A stretch of 64,000 nucleotides of DNA from CAWFKS01 sp963816435 (GCA_963816435.1 CAWFKS010000012.1:62001-126000); one strand, 5' to 3'. Counted from the stretch's first letter, positions 24,427-35,018 are shown. The notes: generated by a model from the sequence alone, not told the origin. Made by a program: numbers and translations.

Positions 24427-26470
24427 ATGATGGACCGCGTAAACGCTTCCCGCCCCACATCTTCTCCGCTCTTTCTAGGCATCGACACCGGCGGCACCTT
24501 CACCGACGCCGTGCTGTGGTCGCCCGGGCCGGAGCCGCGCGGCGCGCTTCTGGCCAAGGCCAAGTCGCTGACCACCCGCCACGACCTGTCCGTCGGCATC
24601 GCCGGCGCCGCCGACGCCGTCCTCGGGACGGCCGAGGTCGAGCCGGCCGCCGTCAAGCTGGTGTCGATGTCCACCACGCTTGCCACCAACGCGCTGGTCG
24701 AGGGGCAGGGCGGCCGCGTGGCGCTGGTGATGATCGGCTTCGCCGAGGCCGACCTCGACCGCGACGGGCTGAAGGCGGCGCTCGGCAGCGACCCGGTCGT
24801 GTTCTGCCCCGGCGGCCACGACGTCCACGGCAACGCCGCGCCGCTCGACCTGGCCGCGCTCCAGGCGGCCCTGCCGGAACTCGGCCGCACCGTCTCGGCC
24901 TTCGCCGTCTGCGCCTATTTCGCCGTCCGCAACCCGGCTCACGAGATCGCCGCCCGCGACCTGATCCGCGAGGCGACCGGCCTGCCGGTGACGGCCAGCC
25001 ACGAATTGTCGGCCAGGCTCGGCGGGCCGCGCCGCGCATTGACGACGCTGCTCAACGCCCGCCTCGTCGGCATGATCGACCGGCTGATCGCCGCCACCGA
25101 AGGATTCCTGGAAAGGCGCGGCATCGCCGCCCCGCTGATGGTGGTGCGCGGCGACGGCGCACTTGTCTCGGCGGCATTCGCCCGCTCCCGGCCGATCGAG
25201 ACGATCCTGTCGGGGCCGGCGGCGAGCCTCGTCGGCGCCCGTCACCTCACCGGCCTCGACGCGGCGCGTCGTCTCCGACATCGGCGGCACCACCACCGAC
25301 GTCGCCGTGCTCGACGCCGGCCGGCCGCGCCTCGACCCGCAGGGCGCCACCGTCGGCGGCTTCCGCACCATGGTCGAGGCGGTGGCGATGCGCACCTTCG
25401 GGCTGGGCGGCGATTCCGAGGTGGGGCTGGAAGCCGACGGGCTCGAGCCGCGCCTGACGCTCGGGCCAAGGCGGCTCGTGCCGCTTTCGCTGGCGGCCCA
25501 CCTTCACGGTGCCGCAGTCACGGCGGAGCTCGACCGCCAGATGCGCCGCAGCGATCCGGGGCGCGTCGACGGCCGCTTCGCCTTCCTGACCGGCGTGCCG
25601 GAGCGTTTCGCCGCCGGCCTTTCGGGCGCTGAGGCGAAGCTGTTCGAGAAGGTGACGCCGACGCCGCAGCCGCTCGACGCACTGCTTGCCAGCGCCATGC
25701 AGGCCGCGACCCTGTCGCGGCTGGTGGCGCGCGGGCTGGTGCACGTCGCCGGCTTCACGCCGTCGGACGCCGCACACGTGCTCGGCAGGCAGTCCGGCTG
25801 GGATGCCGGGGCCGCGCGCGCCGGCGCCGAACTGTTCGCGCGCCGCAGGGATACACGCGGCCGGCCGCTGGCCGAGAATGCCGACGCCCTCGCCGCCCGC
25901 GTTCTCGAAACGCTGACGCGTCGCTCCGCCGAATGCATTTTCGAGACAGCCTTCGCCGAGGACGGGCTGGATGGACCGGCATCGATCGCCCACGAACTGG
26001 CCGTGCGGGCGCTGGAGCGTCGCAGCGGAATTGCCCGGCTGACGCTGGCGCTCGACCGGCCGGTGGTCGGGCTCGGCGCCTCGGCCGGGCTGCACTATGC
26101 CGGGCTTTCCGGCCTCGTCGGCAACGACACCGTGGTGCCGGCCGACGCCGACGTCGCCAACGCGCTCGGCGCGGTCGTCGGTCAGGTTCGCGTCACCGCC
26201 GAGGCGTTCGTCAGCCAGCCGGTGGAAGGCATATTCCGGCTCACCGCCGGCGAGCGCCTCAGCGATTTCGCCGACGAGGAGGCAGCGCTGGCGGCCGCCG
26301 ATGCGGAGACGCGCCGGCTGGCGGCCGAGCGCGCCCGTTCCGCCGGCGCCGCCGAAGCCGAGATCGACGTCGTCGCCGATGTCAGGACCGCGACCGTCGA
26401 GGGGCGCCGCAGCTTCATCGAGGCGATCGTCACCGCCACCGCCAGCGGTCGCCCGCGCATTGCCGCCTGA
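24427..26470 (+). CDS. Hydantoinase/oxoprolinase family protein, HyuA-like (one frameshift)
   Basis: The restored protein is about 680 residues with the HyuA domain order: Hydant_A_N with the ASKHA phosphate motif GIDTGGTFTDAVLW (residues about 18-31), then the hydantoinase A domain with GGTTTDVAVLDAGRP (about 285-300) and MVEAVAMRTFGLGGDSEVGL. Such proteins hydrolyse hydantoins, oxoproline or related rings using ATP, normally with a HyuB partner. No hyuB lies nearby, so the substrate is unknown. One extra base near 25265-25272 (GACGCGGCGCGTCGTC) breaks the frame between LTGLDAA and VVSDIGG. It precedes glcB by about 100 bases. Confidence 0.85.
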
Positions 26471-26568
26471 ACGGAGAAACAGTTTGGCCGATCGGCGAAT
26501 TGACCGCACAGGTCCGACATGGTGAAAGCATCGGCGGCCAGGTGGGCCGGCTGCCGACGGGAGAGAGG

Positions 26569-28740
26569 ATGCCGATGACCGAGCGCGTGGAACACAACGG
26601 GTTGCAGGTGGCCCGCCAGCTCAGCGACTTCATCGAGAACGAGGCGCTTCCCGGCACCGGCGTGACGGCTGACCGCTTCTGGAGCGGCTTTGCGGCGATC
26701 GTGCGCGATCTCGCGCCGAAGAACCGCGAATTGCTGGCCAAGCGCGACAGTTTCCAGGAAAAGCTCGACGCCTGGTATCGCGACAACGGTGCGCCGTCCG
26801 ATCTGGAAGCCTACGAAAAGTTCCTGCGCGACATTGGCTACCTGCTGCCGGAAGGCCCCGACTTTTCGGTGACAACCCAGAACGTCGACCCCGAGATCGC
26901 CCACGTCGCGGGTCCGCAGCTCGTCGTGCCGGTATCGAACGCGCGCTACGCGCTTAACGCCGCCAACGCCCGCTGGGGCTCGCTCTACGACGCGCTCTAC
27001 GGCACCGACGCCATCCCCGAGACCGAGGGCGCCGAGAAGGGCCAGGGTTACAATCCGGTGCGCGGCGACAAGGTGATCGCCTGGGCACGGAACTTCCTCG
27101 ACGAGGCCGCGCCGCTTGACCGGGCGAGCTGGAGCGAGGCGCTGGCCCTGACGATTGCCGACGGCGTGCTGGAGGTCAGGATCGGCGAGGGCGTGGCACG
27201 TCTCAGGGACGCCGGCCAACTCGCCGGCTGGCGCGGCGAGACCAAATCGCCGACCTCGGTGCTGCTGGTCCACAACGGGCTGCACGCCGAGATCGTGATC
27301 GACCGCGACAGCCCGATCGGCAAGACCGACGACGCCGGTATCGCCGACGTGATCCTGGAATCGGCCGTTACCACCATCCAGGACTGCGAGGATTCGGTCG
27401 CGGCCGTCGACGCCGAGGACAAGGTGCTCGTCTACCGCAACTGGCTCGGCCTGATGAACGGCGACCTAGCCGAGGAGGTCGCCAAGGGCGGAAAGACCTT
27501 CACGCGCCGCCTCAATCCCGACCGCGAATATACCGCGCCCGACGGCTCGAAACTGGTGCTTCCCGGCCGCTCGCTGATGCTGGTGCGCAACGTCGGGCAC
27601 CTGATGACCAACCCGGCGATCCTCGATGCCGACGGCAACGAGGTGCCCGAAGGCATCATGGACGCCGCGATCACGACGCTGATCGCCATGCACGACATCG
27701 GCCCCCAGGGCCGCCACATGAACTCGCGCGCCGGCTCGGTCTACATCGTCAAGCCGAAGATGCACGGGCCCGAGGAGGTCGCCTTTGCAGTCGAGCTGTT
27801 CTCCCGCGTCGAGGAGATGCTGGGGCTGGCGCCCAACACGGTGAAGATGGGCATCATGGACGAGGAGCGCCGCACCACGGTCAACCTCAAGGAGTGCATC
27901 CGCGCCGCCAAGGAGCGCGTGGTGTTCATCAACACCGGCTTCCTCGACCGCACCGGCGACGAGATCCACACCTCGATGGAAGCCGGCCCGATGATCCGCA
28001 AGGGCGACATGAAGGGCGCGCCGTGGATCCAGGCCTACGAGGACTGGAACGTCGACACCGGGCTGGAATGCGGCCTGTCGGGCCACGCCCAGATCGGCAA
28101 GGGCATGTGGGCCATGCCCGACAAGATGGCGGCGATGCTCGAAGCCAAGATCGGCCACCCGAAGGCCGGCGCCAACACTGCCTGGGTGCCTTCGCCGACG
28201 GCCGCCACCCTGCACGCCACGCACTATCACAAGGTCGACGTGGCGAAGGTGCAGGAGAAGCTGAAGGGCAGGGACAAGGCGAAGCTGTCCGACATATTGT
28301 CGGTGCCGGTGGCGACGCGCCCGAACTGGTCGGCCGCCGACATCCAGCACGAGCTCGACAACAATGCCCAGGGTATCCTCGGCTACGTCGTGCGCTGGAT
28401 CGACGAGGGCGTCGGCTGCTCCAAGGTGCCAGACATCAACGATGTCGGCCTGATGGAGGATCGCGCGACGCTGCGCATCTCCTCCCAGCACATCGCCAAC
28501 TGGCTCTATCACGGCGTTTGCACCGAGGATCAGGTCATGGAGACGATGAAGCGCATGGCGGCGATCGTCGACCGGCAGAACGAGGGCGATCCCGCCTACC
28601 GGCCGATGGCTGCCGACTTCGACGGCTCGATCGCCTTCCAGGCCGCGTGCGACCTCGTCTTCAAGGGTCGCCGGCAGCCCAACGGCTACACCGAGCCGAT
28701 CCTGCACGCCCGCCGCATCGAGCGGAAGGCGCAGGGATGA
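26569..28740 (+). CDS. glcB: Malate synthase G
   Basis: This enzyme condenses glyoxylate with acetyl-CoA to malate, closing the glyoxylate route or using glycolate-derived glyoxylate. The ATG at 26569 (MPMTERVEHNG) gives 723 residues, the standard length of the G isoform. Family landmarks: TIQDCEDSVAAVDAEDK (about residues 266-282), GRSLMLVRNVGHLM, TLIAMHDIGPQG, MNSRAGSVYIVKPKMHGPEE with the catalytic Arg, MGIMDEERRTTVNLKECI, and the base-containing NTGFLDRTGDEIHTSMEAG region. No frameshift is present. An open frame runs on upstream for 210 codons but encodes only Arg-rich shadow sequence. Confidence 0.97.
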   Translation: MPMTERVEHNGLQVARQLSDFIENEALPGTGVTADRFWSGFAAIVRDLAPKNRELLAKRDSFQEKLDAWYRDNGAPSDLEAYEKFLRDIGYLLPEGPDFSVTTQNVDPEIAHVAGPQLVVPVSNARYALNAANARWGSLYDALYGTDAIPETEGAEKGQGYNPVRGDKVIAWARNFLDEAAPLDRASWSEALALTIADGVLEVRIGEGVARLRDAGQLAGWRGETKSPTSVLLVHNGLHAEIVIDRDSPIGKTDDAGIADVILESAVTTIQDCEDSVAAVDAEDKVLVYRNWLGLMNGDLAEEVAKGGKTFTRRLNPDREYTAPDGSKLVLPGRSLMLVRNVGHLMTNPAILDADGNEVPEGIMDAAITTLIAMHDIGPQGRHMNSRAGSVYIVKPKMHGPEEVAFAVELFSRVEEMLGLAPNTVKMGIMDEERRTTVNLKECIRAAKERVVFINTGFLDRTGDEIHTSMEAGPMIRKGDMKGAPWIQAYEDWNVDTGLECGLSGHAQIGKGMWAMPDKMAAMLEAKIGHPKAGANTAWVPSPTAATLHATHYHKVDVAKVQEKLKGRDKAKLSDILSVPVATRPNWSAADIQHELDNNAQGILGYVVRWIDEGVGCSKVPDINDVGLMEDRATLRISSQHIANWLYHGVCTEDQVMETMKRMAAIVDRQNEGDPAYRPMAADFDGSIAFQAACDLVFKGRRQPNGYTEPILHARRIERKAQG

Positions 28741-28754
28741 CGGACGTCGACCTC

Positions 28755-28802
28755 TCCCTCCCCCTTGCGGGGAGGGTGGCCGGCCGCGGACCGGCCGGGT
28801 GG
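28755..28802 (+). repeat. Intergenic palindromic repeat between glcB and tsaB
   Basis: A palindromic run (CTCCCTCCCCCTTGCGGGGA and GGGTGGCCGGCCGCGG) in the 120-base gap after glcB, related in style to the element after lepA. CCCC/GGGG arms and the GGCCGGCCGCGGACCGGCC core would form strong hairpins and may help end the glcB message. Confidence 0.6.
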
Positions 28803-28860
28803 GGTCGGTGCCGCAGTTCTCCAGCGCGGTTCTTTTCAGGTCGCGCGCCTGTATGATCAC

Positions 28861-29556
28861 ATGAAGCTCCTTGCCGTCGACACCGCCGCCAATCTCTGCG
28901 CCGCCTGCGTGTGGGACACCGACGCGGACGAGGAGCGCGGGCGCTGCGTCCGCGACATCGGCAAGGGCCACGCGGAAGTGCTGATGGGCGTGATCGAAGA
29001 GGCGCTTCAGACCGCCGGATGCGGCTACGGCGATCTCGGCGCGGTGGCCGTCGCCGTCGGCCCCGGTTCGTTCACCGGTATCCGCGTCGGCGTAGCGGCC
29101 GCGCGCGGGCTGGCGCTGGCGCTGAACATCCCGTCGGCCGGCGTCACCACGCTCGACGCATTGATGGAGGAGGCGGCCGCGCTGCATCCCGATGAAGCGG
29201 TGATGGCCGCGATCGACGCGCGCCGCGACCGCGTCTACGTCGCCGCACGCGATGCCGGAGGCGAGATGACGCTCGCCCCGCAGATCGTCGACGTCGCCGC
29301 CGCGGCGAAACTGGCCACCGACGCCGACATCGCCCCGACCGGCCCGGTGCTGACCGGATCGGGCGCGGCCGCCGTCCATACCGCCGCCTCGCGCACGCTG
29401 GAAATCGCCGGCGAGGCGGCAACGGCCGACATCGCCACCTATGCGCGTCTCGCCGTCCGGCACGGCTTCGATCACGGCAAGCCGCGGCCGCTCTACCTGC
29501 GCGAGGCCGACGCCAGGCCGCAGGTCGGGTTCGCGCTGCCGAGGCGGGGCGGCTGA
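28861..29556 (+). CDS. tsaB: tRNA N6-threonylcarbamoyladenosine biosynthesis protein TsaB
   Basis: TsaB is the inactive ASKHA-fold partner of TsaD that helps make t6A37 in ANN-decoding tRNAs. 231 residues from ATG 28861: N-terminal MKLLAVDTAANLCAACVW, the helix GKGHAEVLMGVIEEAL (HAExL motif) and the family core VGPGSFTGIRVGVAAARGLA (about residues 64-83). Its TGA overlaps the rimI ATG by one base, the classic tsaB-rimI arrangement. An open frame extends upstream into the repeat but has no proper start. Confidence 0.95.
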   Translation: MKLLAVDTAANLCAACVWDTDADEERGRCVRDIGKGHAEVLMGVIEEALQTAGCGYGDLGAVAVAVGPGSFTGIRVGVAAARGLALALNIPSAGVTTLDALMEEAAALHPDEAVMAAIDARRDRVYVAARDAGGEMTLAPQIVDVAAAAKLATDADIAPTGPVLTGSGAAAVHTAASRTLEIAGEAATADIATYARLAVRHGFDHGKPRPLYLREADARPQVGFALPRRGG

Positions 29557-30047
29557 TGCGCGTGCCGTTCTCCCGCCAGAAAAGCTACGTCGTGCAGCCG
29601 CTCACCGAGCGCGATGCCGCGGCGATGGCCCGCCTTCACGACGAGGATTTCGTCAGGCCGTGGTCGGACGTCGAGTTCGAATCCCTGCTCGGCCAGGACA
29701 CGGTGTTCGGCTACGCCGCGCTGGAAGAGGGCAGGGCGGGCGCCGGTCCGCTCGGCTTCGTGCTGGCGCGCATAGCCGCCGACGAGGGCGAGATCCTGAC
29801 GATCACGGTGGCGCGCGCCCACCGCCGGCGCGGGCTCGGCCGGCTGCTGATGGATGCGGCCCTGCGCCACCTGCACGGCGAACGCGCCGCGGCGCTTTTC
29901 CTCGAGGTCGACGAGACCAACGCCCCGGCGATCGCGCTCTACCGCCGCTTCGGCTTCCGCCAGGTCGGCAACCGGCCCGACTACTACGCCACCGCCGAGG
30001 GGCTGGGGCGCAGGGGCGCGCTTGTCATGCGCCGCGATCTTCGTTAG
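29556..30047 (+). CDS. rimI: Ribosomal protein S18-alanine N-acetyltransferase
   Basis: RimI is a GNAT enzyme that acetylates the N-terminus of S18. 163 residues with the acetyl-CoA motif A: ILTITVARAHRRRGLGRLLM (R-x-x-G-x-G), then FLEVDETNAPAIALYRRFGF, the conserved N-x-x-A-x-x-x-Y-x-x-x-G-F signature. It overlaps tsaB by one base, so the two are coupled, consistent with the common tsaB-rimI pairing. The length is slightly above E. coli RimI because of an N-terminal extension of about 10 residues. Confidence 0.92.
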   Translation: MRVPFSRQKSYVVQPLTERDAAAMARLHDEDFVRPWSDVEFESLLGQDTVFGYAALEEGRAGAGPLGFVLARIAADEGEILTITVARAHRRRGLGRLLMDAALRHLHGERAAALFLEVDETNAPAIALYRRFGFRQVGNRPDYYATAEGLGRRGALVMRRDLR

Positions 30048-30077
30048 CGGACGCTCCGGGGGAGAATTCGGCAGGCC

Positions 30078-30876
30078 ATGATCGGAACCGTGCGGATGGT
30101 GCTCGCGCTGCTCGTCGTCGGCGTGGCGACGGGACCGCTGGCTCTGGGGCAGGCGATCTGCATCCTGTGCGGCTTCAGCGAAAAGCCGCTGCCGCGCGCC
30201 TGGCACGGCCTGATCGTGTGGGTTCTCGGCTTTCGCGTCCATGTCCACGGCGAGGTTTCGGATGCCCGCCCGCTGCTGATCGCGTCCAACCACATCTCGT
30301 GGACCGACATCATGGTGCTCGGCTCGCTGGCCGACGTCCATTTCATCGCCAAGTCGGAAGTCCGCGGCTGGCCGGTCATCGGCGTGCTGTCGCGGCTGCA
30401 GCGCACCGTGTTCGTCGAGCGCGAGCGGCGCGGCATGTCGGCCAGGCAGGCACAGGAGATCGCCGCGCGCATGGGCCGCGGCGACCCGATGGTGCTGTTC
30501 GCCGAGGGCGTCACTTCGGACGGCAATTTCCTCGAAAAATTCAAGTCGACACTGTTCGGCGCCGCCCATCTGGTGATTTCCGACGGCGGACGCGAGACGG
30601 CCTACATCCAGCCGGTGGCGATCGTCTACACGCGCCTGCACGGCATGCCGATGGGCCGTCTGCACCGCCAGCACGCGGCCTGGATCGGCGACCGCGTGCT
30701 CGCGCCGCACATCGCGGAGTTGCTGCGCGAGGGCGGCATCGACGTAGAGGTTCGATTTCGGCGAGCCGGTGGAGTATCGCGCCGATTCCAACCGCAAGCT
30801 CGTCACCCGCGAGGTCGAGGCGCGCGTGCAGGCGATGTTCACCGCCGCCCTGCGCGGCGAGCCACATGCAATGTGA
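30078..30876 (+). CDS. plsC: 1-acyl-sn-glycerol-3-phosphate acyltransferase (one frameshift)
   Basis: PlsC/AGPAT makes phosphatidic acid from lysophosphatidate at the inner membrane. The restored product is about 265 residues: an N-terminal membrane segment (VLALLVVGVATGPLALGQAI), the catalytic HX4D-like NHISWTDIMVL (residues about 74-84), the second block VFVERERRG and block III LFAEGVTSDGN. An extra T at about 30756 (GATTTCGG for GATTCGG) shifts the last 40 codons. Correction yields RFGEPVEYRADSNRKLVTREVEAR and a stop at 30876. It follows rimI by 30 bases. Confidence 0.88.
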
Positions 30877-30924
30877 TCGCCGAAACATCTGTTTTCCGGC
30901 GCCGAAAGACGTTAGAGAGCGGCC

Positions 30925-32325
30925 ATGGAAACCGGAATTCTGAACGATATCGAGAGCGGCGGGGCCGGGGCAAGCACCAGGAAGGTGTTCGTCAAGACCT
31001 ATGGCTGCCAGATGAACGTCTACGACAGCCAGCGCATGTCGGACGCGCTGGCCGCCGACGGCTATGTCGAGACGGCGGTGCTGGAAGACGCCGACCTGGT
31101 GCTCCTCAACACCTGCCACATCCGCGAAAAGGCCGCCGAGAAGGTCTATTCCGAGCTCGGCCGCATCCGCCAGCTCAAGGAAGAGCGTGCGAAGCATGGC
31201 CGCGAGACGCTGGTCGGCGTCGCCGGCTGTGTGGCCCAGGCCGAGGGCGAGGAGATCATCCGCCGCGCCCCGGCCGTCGACCTGGTGATCGGCCCGCAGA
31301 CCTATCACCGCCTGCCCGAGGTGGTGCGTCGCGCCCGCGCCGGTGCGCGGGTCGTTGAGACCGACTACGCGCTGGAGGACAAGTTCGACCACCTGCCGGC
31401 GCCGCGCAAAGCGGCGGTGGCGGGCCGCGGCGTTACCGCTTTCCTGACCGTGCAGGAAGGCTGCGACAAGTTCTGCACCTTCTGCGTCGTGCCCTATACG
31501 CGCGGCTCCGAGGTTTCGCGCCCGGTCGATCGCATCGTCGCGGAAGCAGAGCGGCTCGCCGAAAGCGGCGTGCGCGAGGTCACGCTTCTCGGCCAGAACG
31601 TCAACGCCTGGCATGGCGAGGGGCCCGCCAGGGGAAATGGTTCGCGCGAGTGGGGCTTCGGCGAACTGCTCTACCGGCTTGCCGAGATCCCCGGCCTCGA
31701 CCGGCTGCGCTACACGACCAGCCACCCGCGCGACATGGACGATGCGCTGATCGCCGCCCACCGCGATCTTGAAAAGCTGATGCCCTACCTCCACCTGCCG
31801 GTGCAGGCTGGCTCGGACAGGATCCTGAAGGCGATGAACCGGCGCCACACGGCCGCCGATTATCTGCGCCTGATCGAGCGCATTCGCGCCGCCCGGCCGG
31901 ACATCGCCATGTCGGGAGACTTCATCGTCGGCTTCCCCGGCGAGACCGAAGAGGATTTCGCCGAGACGATGCGGATCGTGCGTGAGGTGGGATACGCCCA
32001 GGCGTTCTCCTTCAAATACTCGCCGAGGCCGGGAACACCGGCGGCCGAAAGCGGTTCTCAGGTGCCGGAGGCGGAGAAGAACGATCGCCTGCAGCGACTG
32101 CAGGCGCTGCTTTCGGAGCAGCAGGCCGGTTTTGCCGCCAGCCTCGTCGGCAGGGAGATCGATCTGCTGGTCGAGAAGCCGGGGCGGCAGCCGGGACAGA
32201 AGGTCGGACGCTCTCCATGGCTCCAGCCGGTGATTGTTGATGAAAAGGCCGGTCGAATCGGCGACATTGTAAGGGTTCGAATCACGCATGCCGGAGCAAA
32301 CAGCCTGTTTGCCGAGGCCGCCTAG
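30925..32325 (+). CDS. miaB: tRNA-2-methylthio-N6-isopentenyladenosine synthase
   Basis: MiaB is a radical-SAM methylthiotransferase making ms2i6A37. The intact 466-residue frame has the UPF0004 domain with its three Cys (YGCQMNVYDSQ, NTCHIREKA, GVAGCVAQAEG), the radical-SAM cluster motif CDKFCTFCVVPYTRGSE near residues 175-190, the HLPVQAGSDRILKAMNR substrate region and a C-terminal TRAM domain (about 395-460). Two Fe-S clusters are expected. The genes from miaB to lnt are in the order and orientation usual for rhizobia: miaB, phoH, ybeY, corC, lnt. Confidence 0.97.
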   Translation: METGILNDIESGGAGASTRKVFVKTYGCQMNVYDSQRMSDALAADGYVETAVLEDADLVLLNTCHIREKAAEKVYSELGRIRQLKEERAKHGRETLVGVAGCVAQAEGEEIIRRAPAVDLVIGPQTYHRLPEVVRRARAGARVVETDYALEDKFDHLPAPRKAAVAGRGVTAFLTVQEGCDKFCTFCVVPYTRGSEVSRPVDRIVAEAERLAESGVREVTLLGQNVNAWHGEGPARGNGSREWGFGELLYRLAEIPGLDRLRYTTSHPRDMDDALIAAHRDLEKLMPYLHLPVQAGSDRILKAMNRRHTAADYLRLIERIRAARPDIAMSGDFIVGFPGETEEDFAETMRIVREVGYAQAFSFKYSPRPGTPAAESGSQVPEAEKNDRLQRLQALLSEQQAGFAASLVGREIDLLVEKPGRQPGQKVGRSPWLQPVIVDEKAGRIGDIVRVRITHAGANSLFAEAA

Positions 32326-32361
32326 CAACGGGACCGAAGCCGCAGCGATGAGGAGAGACGT

Positions 32362-33399
32362 TTGAGCGCCACGACCGAACTGCAGCATCGCCCCACCGGG
32401 GCTTCTGACATGGCGCACATCGTTCTGACCTTCGACAACAACAAGCACGCCAGCGCGCTTTACGGCCAGTTCGACGAGAACCTCGCCCGCATCGAGCAGA
32501 AGCTCGGCGTCGACATCCGTTCGCGCGGCAACCAGCTCTCGATCAAGGGCGACCCGGTGGCCGCCGAACAGGCGCGCCGCGCGCTGGACCAGCTCTACGA
32601 GCGGCTGCAGGGCGGCGCCGACGTCGCGCCGTCCGACGTGGATGGCGCCGTGCGCATGGCGATCGCTGCCGACGACCAGCTGCCGCTGCCGACGCTGGAG
32701 ACCAAGGGCCGCATGGCGGCCGCGCAGATCTCGACGCGCAAGCGCACGATCTATGCGCGCTCCGCCAACCAGGACGCCTACATGCGCGCGCTGGACCGCT
32801 CCGAACTCGTCTTCGGCATCGGCCCGGCCGGCACCGGCAAGACCTATCTCGCAGTAGCCCACGCCGCCATGCTTCTCGAGCGTGGGGTCGTCGAGCGCAT
32901 CGTGCTGTCGCGCCCGGCCGTTGAGGCCGGCGAGCGTCTCGGCTTCCTGCCGGGCGACCTCAAGGAGAAGGTCGATCCGTATCTGAGGCCGCTCTACGAC
33001 GCGCTCTACGACATGATCCCGCCCGAGAAGGTCGAACGGGCCCTGGCGGCCGACGTCATCGAGATCGCGCCGCTGGCCTTCATGCGCGGGCGCACGCTGA
33101 AGAACGCCGTGGTCATTCTCGACGAGGCGCAGAACACCACGCCGATGCAGATGAAGATGTTCCTGACCCGCCTCGGCGAGCACGGGCGCATGATCGTCAC
33201 CGGCGACCCCAGCCAGATCGACCTGCCGCCGAACACGACGTCGGGCCTCATCCAGGCGCTGCGCGTGCTCGACGGGGTGCCCGGCATCGTCACCGTTCGC
33301 TTCGACGAGACGGACGTCGTGCGCCATCCGCTGGTGGCCGAGATCGTCGCCGCCTACGATCGGCAGGAACGCGGGCCGCGCGGCTCCGGCCGGGAGTGA
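32362..33399 (+). CDS. phoH: PhoH-like ATPase/RNA-helicase family protein
   Basis: A 345-residue cytosolic P-loop NTPase. Start TTG 32362 (MSATTELQH, with SD AGGAGAGAC) or ATG 32410. Walker A GPAGTGKTYLAVAHAA (about residues 154-169), the RPAVEAGERLGFLPGDL segment, Walker B AVVILDEAQNTTP and the sensor-like VTGDPSQIDLP are all present. An N-terminal KH-like section (about 20-100) precedes them. PhoH/YbeZ proteins work with YbeY, encoded next, in rRNA processing and RNA quality control. Confidence 0.95.
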   Translation: MSATTELQHRPTGASDMAHIVLTFDNNKHASALYGQFDENLARIEQKLGVDIRSRGNQLSIKGDPVAAEQARRALDQLYERLQGGADVAPSDVDGAVRMAIAADDQLPLPTLETKGRMAAAQISTRKRTIYARSANQDAYMRALDRSELVFGIGPAGTGKTYLAVAHAAMLLERGVVERIVLSRPAVEAGERLGFLPGDLKEKVDPYLRPLYDALYDMIPPEKVERALAADVIEIAPLAFMRGRTLKNAVVILDEAQNTTPMQMKMFLTRLGEHGRMIVTGDPSQIDLPPNTTSGLIQALRVLDGVPGIVTVRFDETDVVRHPLVAEIVAAYDRQERGPRGSGRE

Positions 33400-33430
33400 C
33401 CGGGCGCCTGCGCATGGGTCCGTGGTCGCC

Positions 33431-33902
33431 ATGATCGACATCGATATGACGGTCGAGGCCGGGGGATGGCCGCCGGAGGAAGAGCTTCGGCAAGTCGCCG
33501 GGCGCGCCGTCGAGGCCGCCTTCGCCGAACTCGGCGTCGGCGAGGATGCCGAGACCGAGCTTAGCCTGCTGTTCACCGACGACGACGCACATCAGTCGCC
33601 TCAACGCCGAATGGCGCGGCAAGGATAAGCCGACCAACGTGCTCTCCTTCCCGGCCTTCGCGGTTCGGCCGGGCGACGCGCTGCCGCCGATGCTGGGCGA
33701 TATCGTGCTGGCGCGCGAGACGCTGGCGCGCGAGGCGGAGGCGGAGAAGAAACCCTTCGACCACCATCTGGCGCATCTGGTGGTGCATGGCCTTCTGCAT
33801 CTGCTAGGATACGACCATGAGACGGCCGCCGAAGCCGATGAGATGGAAGGCGCCGAGAGGCGCGCCCTCGCCAGGCTTGAGATTCCCGATCCGTATTCCT
33901 AA
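33431..33902 (+). CDS. ybeY: Endoribonuclease YbeY (one frameshift)
   Basis: YbeY is a zinc-dependent endoribonuclease for 16S rRNA 3'-end maturation and ribosome quality control. The zinc motif HLVVHGLLHLLGYDHE (H-x3-H-x5-H) is intact near residues 118-133. The restored length is 156 residues. A one-base insertion within the GACGACGAC run at about 33575-33590 separates SLLFTDDA from HISRLNAEWRGKDKPTN. The run is repetitive, so a slippage error is easy. GTG 33422 is an alternative start (MVAMIDIDM). It sits between phoH and corC as usual. Confidence 0.92.
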
Positions 33903-33931
33903 GTGACATGTTGCAATCGATTGCAGGACCG

Positions 33932-35018
33932 ATGAACGACCGCACTATCCCCGTCGCCGACGCTCCCGCCGGCGACGATGCCGGAAAGCCGGCCGAAAAT
34001 TCCGAACCGGACAGTCAATCTACCTCCGCCCGGCCACCGCTTCTGTCGCGGGTTGCCGGGCTGTTCAGGCATCGCAACGGCTCCTCGCTGCGCGACGATC
34101 TGACCGACGCGCTCGCCGAGACCACCGACCTACGGCGAAGAGGATTTCTCGCCCGCCGAGCGCGCGATGCTCAAGAACATCCTCAGGCTGCGCGAGGTGC
34201 GCGTCGAGGACGTCATGATTCCGCGTGCCGACGTCGAAGCGGTCGACATCACCACCACGCTCGGCGACCTGCTGGTCACCTTCGAGCAGTCCGGCCACTC
34301 GCGCATGCCGGTCTATTCCGAGACGCTCGACGACCCGCGCGGCATGGTCCACATCCGCGACGTCGTCGCCCAGATCACGCGCATTGCCAGGCAGAAGAAG
34401 CGCAGGCCCTCGAAGAAACAGGCCGATGCCGCCGCCGCGCAGCAGGCGCCTCAGACCGCCGCCGGCGGCGAGCTCGACCTCGGCAAGGTCGAACTCGGCA
34501 AGACGATCGGCGAATTGAACCTCGTGCGCCCGCTGCTCTTCGTGCCGCCCTCCATGCTCGCCTCCGACCTGATGGCCCGCATGCAGGCCGCCCGCATCCA
34601 GATGGCGCTGGTCATCGACGAATATGGCGGCACCGACGGCCTCGCCTCGCTCGAGGACATTGTCGAGATGGTGGTCGGCGACATCGAGGACGAACACGAC
34701 GAGGAAGAGGCGCTGATGGCCAAGGCCGGCGACGGCGTCTTCCTGGTCGACGGCAAGGCCGAGATCGTGGATGTGGCCGAAATGATCGGCTCCGCCTTCA
34801 AGCCCGGCGAGCACCTCGAGGATGTCGACACGATCGGCGGCATGATCTTCAACACGCTGGGCCGGGTGCCGGCGCGCGGCGAAGTCGTGCAGGCCATTCC
34901 CGGCTTCGAGTTCCACGTGCTCGACGCCGACCCGCGCCGCATCAAGCGCGTGCGCATCGTGCAGGGCCGCACGGCGGAACGCCGGCGCAGGACGGCGGCG
35001 AAGGCCCAGCCGCAATAG
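33932..35018 (+). CDS. corC: CorC/HlyC family CBS-domain protein (one frameshift)
   Basis: A cytosolic protein of about 361 residues with two CBS domains (about residues 90-210; EVRVEDVMIPRADVEAVD is the start of CBS1, and MALVIDEYGGTDGLASLED ends CBS2) and a C-terminal CorC_HlyC domain (DTIGGMIFNTLGRVPARGE). Family members influence Mg2+/Co2+ efflux. A cytosolic ATP/AMP-sensing role is typical of CBS pairs. An extra C at about 34131 (GACCTACGG for GACTACGG) shifts the frame early, between LAETTD and YGEEDFSPAERAM. ATG 33908 is an alternative upstream start. Confidence 0.9.

Noticed and set aside
25933..26568. A 210-codon open extension upstream of malate synthase G
   Set aside because: It is Arg/Gly-rich shadow sequence of the overlapping hydantoinase gene; the 723-residue product from ATG 26569 matches the normal GlcB length.
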